Assembly: GCA_046758845.1 (NCBI GenBank)
Contig: JBHIBA010000203.1
Location: forward strand, 1-8,478
Length of the DNA: 8,478 nt
From: JBHIBA01 sp046758845
GTDB lineage: Bacteria > UBA8248 > JACPRG01 > G963555815
Direction: 5' to 3'
The notes beneath the pieces were generated by a model. The model saw nothing but the letters and a program-made list of their open reading frames with translations, was not told the origin of the DNA and did not search any database. Position numbers and translations under genes: made by a program. Below, piece after piece: positions 1 through 5,870 of the stretch. Position 1 is the stretch's first letter. Each line of letters starts with the position of its first letter.

Positions 1-111
1 GCGAAAAGAAAGTTTTCCGGGGGGTCCAGGGGGGCCGGTTTTCAAAAAGGCCCCCATGGGATTTTCTCTTATTCCATAGGGAACGTCTCATATGCTTCTG
101 AACCTATTCAC
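1..111 (-). repeat. Left copy of a dispersed inverted repeat (compact form)
   Basis: This segment matches the reverse complement of 8207-8410. Bases 1-34 are identical to the outer end of the right copy, apart from G-run length at the inner edge. Bases 44-111 align with the inner end of the right copy with five substitutions and one single-base gap. Between these blocks the left copy has only about nine bases (35-43), where the right copy has about 100 bases of hairpins. The left copy therefore closes as one simple hairpin, a G-run plus CC (29-36) facing GG plus a C-run (49-55). Read on the minus strand the repeat begins GTGA (108-111). It meets the window edge, so its outer end is unknown. 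It contains no ORF. Bases 112-253, between it and the Rid gene, show no gene or clear signal. Confidence 0.85.
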
Positions 112-253
112 GGCCATTCGGCTCTCAGAAGTGGCTGCAGATTCCATCAATTGAAGTGTGGCTGAGTCCGAATCCCGCGAATAGAAAACAAGGGTGCGTG
201 CAGGTTTCCCGAGCCCAAGACGCGCAGGAAACGCGAAGGTGAACCACTACGGG

Positions 254-649
254 TCAATTTCCGGGTATCACCGCCGTTGTTTCCACTTCCAGCTTGGCGC
301 CCTCTTCGATGAAACCGCTGACCTCGATGACGGACATGGGCGGGTAGTGCCGTCCGATGATCTCCCGGTAAGCGGCGCCAATCTCTCTCAGAGAAGCCAG
401 GTATTCTTCCTTGTCGGAGATGAACCACGTCATGCGGACGATGTGTTCGGGCCTGGCTCCGGCCTCGTTGAGCAGCGTGACGATGTTTTGGAAAACCTGA
501 CGCGCCTGTCCAGCGAACTCTTCTGTCTCAAACTGCTCCTGCTCATTCCAACCGACAAGGCCGGCGAGAAACACCATCTTGCCGCTAGCCACCATCCCAT
601 TGCTGTATCCCTTGGGACGCGGCCAGCCTGGGGGCTGAAGTGTCTGCAC
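254..649 (-). CDS. Rid (YjgF/YER057c/UK114) family protein, atypical active site
   Basis: A 131-residue protein, the usual length for the Rid family. I chose the GTG start at 649 because AGGAG lies six bases upstream (656-660) and the product then begins MQTLQPPGWPRPKGYSNG, a normal family N-terminus. A longer reading frame reaches 736 but adds a basic stretch unlike the family. Typical RidA proteins form trimers and hydrolyse reactive enamines or imines to ketones. The family's C-terminal region is recognisable (YPPMS at 102-106, then LEVETTAV). The arginine that binds substrate in canonical RidA (Arg105 of the E. coli protein) is replaced here by Met105, so enamine deaminase activity cannot be assumed. 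It is divergent from the operon. A pathway role is inferred because dearomatised 2-aminobenzoyl-CoA is itself an enamine. Family assignment is firm and function is open. Confidence 0.88.
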   Translation of the reverse strand: MQTLQPPGWPRPKGYSNGMVASGKMVFLAGLVGWNEQEQFETEEFAGQARQVFQNIVTLLNEAGARPEHIVRMTWFISDKEEYLASLREIGAAYREIIGRHYPPMSVIEVSGFIEEGAKLEVETTAVIPGN

Positions 650-713
650 TGTGATCTCCTCGAATCTTGCGGGTTCAAACACGTCGCTCGCGGGTCTAGA
701 AAGCCGAAGGCGG

Positions 714-744
714 ATTAGAAAAAATCTTCTTGCCAACGGGTCAA
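714..744 (-). promoter_or_regulatory. Possible divergent promoter for the Rid gene
   Basis: On the minus strand TTGACC (744-739) could be a -35 box. TCTAAT (719-714) could be a -10 box at a 19-base spacing, which is longer than ideal. Transcription would start near 707 and give a leader of about 60 bases before the GTG at 649. Its -35 box lies beside the -35 box of the forward promoter, so the two promoters would compete or be controlled together. This is motif reading only. Confidence 0.3.
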
Positions 745-758
745 ATATAGTTTATAAT
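730..758 (+). promoter_or_regulatory. Sigma70-type promoter of the catabolic operon
   Basis: TTGCCA (730-735) matches the -35 consensus at five of six positions. TATAAT (753-758) is a perfect -10 box, and the spacing is exactly 17 bases. A start site near 765 is expected, about 60 bases before the chosen start of the first gene. The region is strikingly AT-rich against GC-rich coding DNA on both sides. It is the only strong promoter I see ahead of the six plus-strand genes. Confidence 0.75.
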
Positions 759-771
759 TAAAAATTATGAA
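751..771 (+). promoter_or_regulatory. Palindromic operator candidate over the -10 box
   Basis: ATAATT (754-759) and AATTAT (763-768) form a perfect inverted repeat around three bases. Extending outward, TT (751-752) and AA (770-771) also match, so eight of nine base pairs per arm are symmetric. The size and symmetry suit a dimeric MarR-type winged-helix repressor, and one is encoded as the second gene of this operon. Binding here would block the -10 box and start site. A looser AATT-N5-AATT repeat follows at 777-789 and could be a second site. AT-rich DNA yields such palindromes by chance, so the operator role is inferred. Confidence 0.5.
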
Positions 772-824
772 ACAGGAATTTTTAGAATTAGAATAACTGC
801 GTGATTCATAGACGGCAAACCCTG

Positions 825-1634
825 ATGTCCCGTCCGCAAACCGACACGGCAGAAACGCAGCCACTTCGCGGCCAACATGTCTTGATCACAGGCGGTTCGC
901 GCGGAATCGGCGCGGCTTGCGCTGCGGCTCTCGCAAAGAGAGGCTCATCTGTCACCCTGCTCGGTCGAACCGAAAAGACGTTGGAAGTCCGGTCCGAGGA
1001 ATTGAACCGGGCCTGCGGTGTCAGCGCTTCGTACGTGGTTTGCGACGTCACAGAAGTCAATTCCCTGTCGAGAGCAATTAGGGAAGTGCGCGAAAAACTT
1101 GGACCGATCACCCTTCTAGTGAATAACGTGGGCGGGACCCAAAGCGCCCCCTTCTCCCGCACCACGGAGGAGATTTGGAACGAGACCCTCGCCCTGAATC
1201 TGACCAGTACCTTCGTTTGCACACAGGTGGTTCTGCCCGACATGCTTTCCTGCGGGTTCGGCCGAGTGGTGAACGTGGCCTCAACGGCCGGCCTGACGGG
1301 CTACGCCTACGTCAGCGCCTACTGCGCAGCCAAGCACGGCGTCATTGGGCTGACGCGGGCGTTGGCGAAAGAATTGGCGCGGACAGGGGTCACTGTCAAC
1401 GCGGTCTGCCCCGGTTACACCGATACCGACATGACAAAAGAGGCCATAGAGACCATTGTGTCCGCGACCGGACGGGACAGGGAGGAAATCCTCAAAGACC
1501 TGGAGTCGATGAACCCCCAAGGCCGCCTGATCCAACCCTACGAAGTCGCCGAGGTCGTTGCGTGGCTGTCCCTTCCATCCTCGAAATCCATCAATGGTCA
1601 ATCCTTGCTCGTGGATGGAGGAGAGGTGATCTAA
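825..1634 (+). CDS. Short-chain dehydrogenase/reductase (probable 3-hydroxyacyl-CoA dehydrogenase)
   Basis: A 269-residue classical SDR. The Rossmann motif TGGSRGIG is at 22-29, NNVG (for NNAG) at 100-103, and the catalytic tetrad is Asn125, Ser153, Tyr166 and Lys170 (YCAAK). NAVCPGYTDTDM follows at 192-203, and the C-terminus has the usual NGQSLLVDGG. It should oxidise or reduce a hydroxyl/keto group with NAD(P). In this cluster a 3-hydroxyacyl-CoA or ring-alcohol dehydrogenase step on the dearomatised acyl-CoA is likely. The start is uncertain: ATG at 825 gives a normal SDR N-terminus, while an in-frame GTG at 801 would add eight residues, and neither has a clear ribosome binding site. The stop codon overlaps the next start by one base (TAATG), implying translational coupling. 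The exact substrate cannot be read from the sequence. Confidence 0.9.
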   Translation: MSRPQTDTAETQPLRGQHVLITGGSRGIGAACAAALAKRGSSVTLLGRTEKTLEVRSEELNRACGVSASYVVCDVTEVNSLSRAIREVREKLGPITLLVNNVGGTQSAPFSRTTEEIWNETLALNLTSTFVCTQVVLPDMLSCGFGRVVNVASTAGLTGYAYVSAYCAAKHGVIGLTRALAKELARTGVTVNAVCPGYTDTDMTKEAIETIVSATGRDREEILKDLESMNPQGRLIQPYEVAEVVAWLSLPSSKSINGQSLLVDGGEVI

Positions 1635-2170
1635 TGGCAATCGAGATTAACAATCTCACCGACAATCAGGATCACGAATCCTCCACCACACAGGGAGATC
1701 TTTTGCAGTTACGGGTTTGGCTGCGCCTTTTGACCTGCACGACCATGATCGGGCGGCAGATCCGGGGGCGCCTGCGCCAAGGATTTGCCACAACCCTCTC
1801 CCGGTACGACGCGCTGGCCCAGTTGGAGCGCGCGCCCGACGGGCTGACCATGGGCCAGCTCTCACGCCGTATGATGGTCAGCAACGGCAATGTAACGGGC
1901 GTCGTTGATTGCCTGGTGGAGGAGGGCTTCGCGGAGCGCGTCGCAGTGCCCGGAGACCGACGAGCCAGTTTTGTGCGCATGACCCAAAGAGGGCGGGAGG
2001 AGTTCAACAAGATCACGCCGGTCCACCATTCCTGGATTCGCGAAATGTTCCACGATATGGACCGGGGGGACCTCGATCGGCTACTCAACATACTCGGCGA
2101 TCTGAAATCCTCGATTCTGAATTCTCTGGAAAAGCAAAGCAAAACAGCGATCCGGAGGCAAAGTAGATGA
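1634..2170 (+). CDS. MarR-family transcriptional regulator
   Basis: A 178-residue MarR-type winged-helix protein. A helical dimerisation segment (about 20-55) is followed by the DNA-binding core: LTMGQLSRRMMVSNGNVTGV (71-90) is the helix-turn-helix and the PGDRRASFVRMT segment (106-117) is the wing, with the typical D-R-R. C-terminal helices complete the dimer interface. The start ATG overlaps the upstream stop, with GGAG/GAGAGG (1617-1626) as the binding site. The gene ends in an ATGA overlap with the crotonase gene. Known relatives in aromatic-acid clusters, such as BadR and CouR, respond to aryl-CoA or aromatic acid ligands. By analogy this protein probably represses the promoter at 730-758 until an aryl-CoA binds. 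Its place inside the operon implies autoregulation. Ligand and sign of control are inferred. Confidence 0.93.
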   Translation: MAIEINNLTDNQDHESSTTQGDLLQLRVWLRLLTCTTMIGRQIRGRLRQGFATTLSRYDALAQLERAPDGLTMGQLSRRMMVSNGNVTGVVDCLVEEGFAERVAVPGDRRASFVRMTQRGREEFNKITPVHHSWIREMFHDMDRGDLDRLLNILGDLKSSILNSLEKQSKTAIRRQSR

Positions 2171-2985
2171 AAGAATTGAAAGGCGCCGAATTCTCTCCCG
2201 AAAACTTCCGCTGGGAGATCAAGGACCGGGTCGCCCTCATCACGCTAAACCGGCCCGAGCGCAAGAACCCATTGACCTTCGAGAGCTATGCGGAGCTGCG
2301 CGATACCTTCCGCGCCCTGCCGTACGTCGGCGACGTGAAGGCCGTGGTGATCACCGGGGAGGGCGGCAACTTCTGCTCCGGGGGCGACGTCCACGACATC
2401 ATCGGGCCGCTCACCAAGATGAATATGGGGGGATTGGTCGACTTCACCCGAATGACCGGCGATCTGGTTAAGGCCATGCGGGCTTGCCCTCAACCGATAC
2501 TTTCTGCCATCGACGGAGTTTGCGCGGGCGCTGGGGCGTGCGTCAGCATGGCCAGCGATCTGCGTTACGGCACGCCGACGAGCAAGGTCGGTTTCCTGTT
2601 CGCTCGGGTCGGTCTCGCGGGTTGCGACATGGGGGCGTGCAACATTCTTCCCCGCATCATTGGGGCCGGAAGGGCCGCCGAGCTGCTTTTTTCGGGGCGC
2701 TTGATGGGAGGCGAAGAGGCGTTTCGGATCGGCTATTACAACGGACTGTGCGAACCCGATGAAGTGCTGGCCAAGGCCTTGGAGACGGCTTCGGAATTGG
2801 CCCACGGCCCCACCTTCGCACACGCCATGACCAAGCGCATGATCCATAATGGATGGGACATGGGCGTCGATCAAGCCATCGAGTCCGAAGCCCAGGCGCA
2901 GGCCATCTGCATGCAAACCCAAGATTTCAGACGCGCTTACGAAGCCTTCGTCGCGCGTGAAAGGCCGCAATTCGAAGGTGACTGA
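2167..2985 (+). CDS. Enoyl-CoA hydratase/isomerase (crotonase) family protein lacking both canonical glutamates
   Basis: A 272-residue crotonase-fold protein, normal family length. The two oxyanion-hole segments are FCSGGDV (69-75) and DGVCAGAGA (116-124). By alignment from memory with rat mitochondrial hydratase, catalytic Glu144 falls on Cys125 and Glu164 on Phe145, so ordinary hydratase chemistry is doubtful. An aspartate, Asp154 in AGCDMGAC, lies near the place of the nucleophilic aspartate of 4-chlorobenzoyl-CoA dehalogenase and may be the functional acid or base. Similar AGCDMGA-type proteins, as I recall, recur in 2-aminobenzoyl-CoA clusters. It probably acts on the dearomatised ring CoA ester, as a hydratase, isomerase or ring hydrolase. 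The start codon overlaps the MarR stop, and its TGA overlaps the next ATG (TGATG), so expression is coupled. Confidence 0.9.
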   Translation: MKELKGAEFSPENFRWEIKDRVALITLNRPERKNPLTFESYAELRDTFRALPYVGDVKAVVITGEGGNFCSGGDVHDIIGPLTKMNMGGLVDFTRMTGDLVKAMRACPQPILSAIDGVCAGAGACVSMASDLRYGTPTSKVGFLFARVGLAGCDMGACNILPRIIGAGRAAELLFSGRLMGGEEAFRIGYYNGLCEPDEVLAKALETASELAHGPTFAHAMTKRMIHNGWDMGVDQAIESEAQAQAICMQTQDFRRAYEAFVARERPQFEGD

Positions 2986-4160
2986 TGGCGGATCGCAGCT
3001 TCCTTGCCTGGCCGTTCTTCGAAGATGCCCATCGCGCTCTTGCCGAAGAACTGGAGCGCTTCGCCAAGTCTGAGATCCTGCCTCTGAGTCATCGCGGGGG
3101 CGACGATGCGAGCGTGGACGCTTTGTCTCAAAAATTCGTCCGGCTTTTGGGCGAAAATGGGTTCCTGCGTTATTGCGTCCCCAAAGCCTATGGCGGGCGG
3201 AAGGAGGGACTGGACGTGCGCAGTCTCTGCCTTTGCCGGGAGATCTTGGCCCGCCATTCCGGGCTGGCCGATTTCGCTTTCGCCATGCAGGGGCTGGGCA
3301 GCGCGCCGATTTCGCTCTTCGGGTCCGACGAGTTGAAGGAAAGGTATTTGCCCGGGGTGGCGGGGGGCGGGCGCATCGCCGCCTTCGCAATCTCCGAATC
3401 GGATTCCGGTTCCGACGTCGGGGCCATGAAGACGACCGCAACCAAAGAGGGCCGGGATTATATCCTCAACGGGTCGAAGACGTGGATCTCCAATGCGGGA
3501 ATCGCCGATCAATACGTCGTTTTCGCCCGCACCGGCGAGGGGCCCGGCACCAAGGGAATTTCCGCGTTCGTGGTGAATGCGGACAACCCCGGCTTGCGGA
3601 CCGGCGAGCGGATCTCGGTGATCGCACCCCATCCACTGGGGACACTGGAGTTCACGGCCTGCCGGGTGCCTGAGTCCGACATGCTCGGCCGGCCGGGAGA
3701 AGGTTTCAAGGTGGGCATGGCCACCCTGGACGTCTTCCGTTCCACTGTCGGCGCGGCGGCGTTGGGACTCGCTCGTCGTGCGCTGGATGAGGCGCTGGCG
3801 AGGGTTGGAGTTCGGGAGGTCTTCGGCCGGAAGCTTTCCCAGTTCCAACTGACCCAGGCCAAGATCGCCGACATGGCCGTCTCCGTGGACGCCTCGGCCC
3901 TGCTGGTCTACCGCGCCGCTTGGACGAAGGACATCCTCGGAACTCGCGTGTCACGCGAAGCCGCCATGGCCAAGCTTTATGCGACGGAGTCCGCCCAGCA
4001 GGTGATCGATCAGGCCGTGCAGCTGTTCGGCGGTCTTGGGGTGGTCTCGGGTGTCCCCGTTGAGGAACTGTATCGGGAAATCCGCGCATTGAGAATTTAC
4101 GAAGGAACCAGCGAAGTGATGAAGCTTGTCATCGCTTCGAATGAGTTAAACGAAACCTGA
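2985..4160 (+). CDS. Acyl-CoA dehydrogenase
   Basis: A 391-residue acyl-CoA dehydrogenase of ordinary length. An all-helical N-terminal domain (about 10-125) is followed by FAISESDSGSDV (134-145) and WISNA (167-171), which contact flavin and substrate, and by C-terminal helices. Glu373 in IYEGTSE (371-377) is at the position of the catalytic base of medium-chain acyl-CoA dehydrogenase. FGGLGV (about 344-349) is the usual FAD-binding loop. It should form an alpha,beta double bond in an acyl- or alicyclic-CoA using FAD and pass electrons to ETF. No ETF genes lie in the window. In this pathway the substrate is probably a reduced or ring-opened C7 CoA ester. AAGGTG just upstream (2976-2980) serves as its binding site, and it overlaps the crotonase gene by one base. 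Confidence 0.95.
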   Translation: MADRSFLAWPFFEDAHRALAEELERFAKSEILPLSHRGGDDASVDALSQKFVRLLGENGFLRYCVPKAYGGRKEGLDVRSLCLCREILARHSGLADFAFAMQGLGSAPISLFGSDELKERYLPGVAGGGRIAAFAISESDSGSDVGAMKTTATKEGRDYILNGSKTWISNAGIADQYVVFARTGEGPGTKGISAFVVNADNPGLRTGERISVIAPHPLGTLEFTACRVPESDMLGRPGEGFKVGMATLDVFRSTVGAAALGLARRALDEALARVGVREVFGRKLSQFQLTQAKIADMAVSVDASALLVYRAAWTKDILGTRVSREAAMAKLYATESAQQVIDQAVQLFGGLGVVSGVPVEELYREIRALRIYEGTSEVMKLVIASNELNET

Positions 4161-4193
4161 TTTGGGGCAAACGAAAATAAAAGGGTGAGCGAT

Positions 4194-5846
4194 ATGTCAG
4201 TGCCAGGCGGAGTTCCATCGGCTCAGCAAGACAATTTTGTCCGTTCGCTTTTGCCACCGAAAGATTTGTGGCCGATCATGGATTATGAGGGGGTCGATGA
4301 ACTCCGCCACTATCCGAACGTATTGAATGCGGCGGTCGAGCTGCTCGACAAAATGGTCGAAACAGGGCACGAGAGCCGTCCGGCTTTGCACTTCATGGGA
4401 GAGAGTTGGACCTATGGAGAGCTCTTAGACCGCGCCAACCGTATCGCAAGGGTCCTGGTCGAGGACTTAGGATTTTCGCCGGGCGCTCGGGCCCTGTTGC
4501 GGGGTCCCAACAACCCGATGATGGTGGCCTGCTGGTTCGCCGTGTTGAAGGCGGGCGGCGTTTGCGTCACCACCATGCCTTTGCTCAGAGCCAAGGAACT
4601 CACCTACATCATCGACAGGGCCAAAATCCAGTACGCGTTTTGTGATGCTGGACTCGCAGAGGAGATGGAAAAGGCGAGGAGGCAGTGCGCAATGCTGGAA
4701 CATCTCCTGTATTTCAGCGCCTTGGGCAATGGGGACAATCCGGCCGCGTCGTTGGATGCCGCATGGTCCGCCAAACTTTCCGGTTTCGATGACGTAGATA
4801 CGGTGGCTGATGACCCGGGCATCATTGCGTTTACCTCGGGGACAACGGGCCAACCCAAAGGGACCGTGCACTTCCATCGCGACCTGCTGGCTTGCACGGA
4901 TTGCTTCCCCCGATATGTTTACAAGATCGAACCGAGCGATATTTATTGCGGTTCCCCGCCGTTGGGCTTCACCTTCGGGTTGGGCGCCTTTGTCCTCTTC
5001 CCAATGCGCTTTGGCGCCTCCTCCGTCATGATTGAGAAGCCGTCGCCGGACGCGATCTTCGAGGCGATCGCAACCTACCGGGTCACCGGCCTTTACACCG
5101 CGCCGACGATGTATCGGGTATTGGCCGGTAGGGTGAAGGACCATGACATCTCCAGTCTCAAAAGCTGTGTCAGCGCCGGCGAGCACCTGCCCAAACCCAC
5201 CTGGGAGGCTTGGTACGAGGCAACCGGGATCAAGATCGTCGACGGAATCGGCTCCACCGAAATGCTGCACATCTTCATCTCCTCTTCGGGCGATGACATC
5301 CGCCCCGGTTCCACCGGCAAAGCGATCCCCGGCTATCAGGCCAAGATCGTGGATGAGAACGGCGATGCGGCGCCCAGGGGCCAGCAGGGCCACCTGGCCG
5401 TGATCGGGCCGACCGGATGCCGTTACCTGGATGACATCGAGCGGCAGCGGACCTATGTGCAAAAGGGCTGGAACCTGACCGGAGACATCTATACCCAGGA
5501 TGAGGGCGGCTATTTCTGGTACGTGGCGCGCGGCGACGACATGATCATCTCGGGCGGTTACAACATCTCCGGCCCGGAGGTGGAAAGCTGCCTGCTGGAA
5601 CACGCCAAGGTGAAGGAATGCGCAGTCGTTGCCTCCCCCGACGCCGAGCGCGGAAACATCGTGAAGGCTTTTGTCGTCTTGCACGATAGAGCGCAGGGGA
5701 CGCCGGAGACCGTCAAGGAACTGCAGGATTTCGTGAAGAGCGAAATCGCGCCCTACAAGTATCCCCGGTCCGTCGAATTCATCGACGACCTCCCAAAAAC
5801 GCAGACCGGAAAGTTACAGCGATTCAAGCTGCGTGAATCCCGATGA
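4194..5846 (+). CDS. abmG: 2-aminobenzoate/benzoate-CoA ligase
   Basis: A 550-residue AMP-forming acid-CoA ligase that would activate an aromatic acid with ATP and CoA, releasing AMP and pyrophosphate. Seen motifs are the phosphate loop TSGTTGQPKG (214-223), GIGSTEM (351-357), NLTGD (427-431), ARGDDMIISGGYNISGPEVE (445-464) and the catalytic lysine Lys540 in PKTQTGKLQR. GSTEMLHIF is characteristic of the benzoate-CoA/2-aminobenzoate-CoA ligase branch. The ATG at 4194 is chosen because AGGGTGA (4182-4188) sits five bases before it. A GTG at 4185 would add three residues but lies inside that site. Substrate is inferred from the neighbouring fusion flavoenzyme and the Rid gene; benzoate or salicylate cannot be excluded from motifs alone. 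The symbol is by analogy with Azoarcus evansii. Confidence 0.92.
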   Translation: MSVPGGVPSAQQDNFVRSLLPPKDLWPIMDYEGVDELRHYPNVLNAAVELLDKMVETGHESRPALHFMGESWTYGELLDRANRIARVLVEDLGFSPGARALLRGPNNPMMVACWFAVLKAGGVCVTTMPLLRAKELTYIIDRAKIQYAFCDAGLAEEMEKARRQCAMLEHLLYFSALGNGDNPAASLDAAWSAKLSGFDDVDTVADDPGIIAFTSGTTGQPKGTVHFHRDLLACTDCFPRYVYKIEPSDIYCGSPPLGFTFGLGAFVLFPMRFGASSVMIEKPSPDAIFEAIATYRVTGLYTAPTMYRVLAGRVKDHDISSLKSCVSAGEHLPKPTWEAWYEATGIKIVDGIGSTEMLHIFISSSGDDIRPGSTGKAIPGYQAKIVDENGDAAPRGQQGHLAVIGPTGCRYLDDIERQRTYVQKGWNLTGDIYTQDEGGYFWYVARGDDMIISGGYNISGPEVESCLLEHAKVKECAVVASPDAERGNIVKAFVVLHDRAQGTPETVKELQDFVKSEIAPYKYPRSVEFIDDLPKTQTGKLQRFKLRESR

Positions 5847-5870
5847 ATCGAAGCCGGTAGGAAAAGAGCA

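Noticed and set aside
194..718. A plus-strand 174-residue open frame across the Rid gene.
   Set aside because: It is antisense to a recognisable Rid protein, and its own translation resembles no family I know.
1175..1633. The long plus-strand frame 1175-2170 might suggest a 331-residue protein.
   Set aside because: Only its second part, from 1634, is MarR-like. The first part is the SDR gene read in another frame, and ATG 1634 has a good binding site and an overlap typical of operons.
2245..3441. A 398-residue minus-strand open frame opposite the crotonase and acyl-CoA dehydrogenase genes.
   Set aside because: The translation is rich in Arg, Pro and His with no family motif and lies wholly antisense to two well-supported genes, as expected in GC-rich coding DNA.
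4467..5684. A 405-residue minus-strand open frame opposite the CoA ligase gene.
   Set aside because: It is antisense to a complete ligase with all its motifs, has no recognisable domain and has no convincing start signal.
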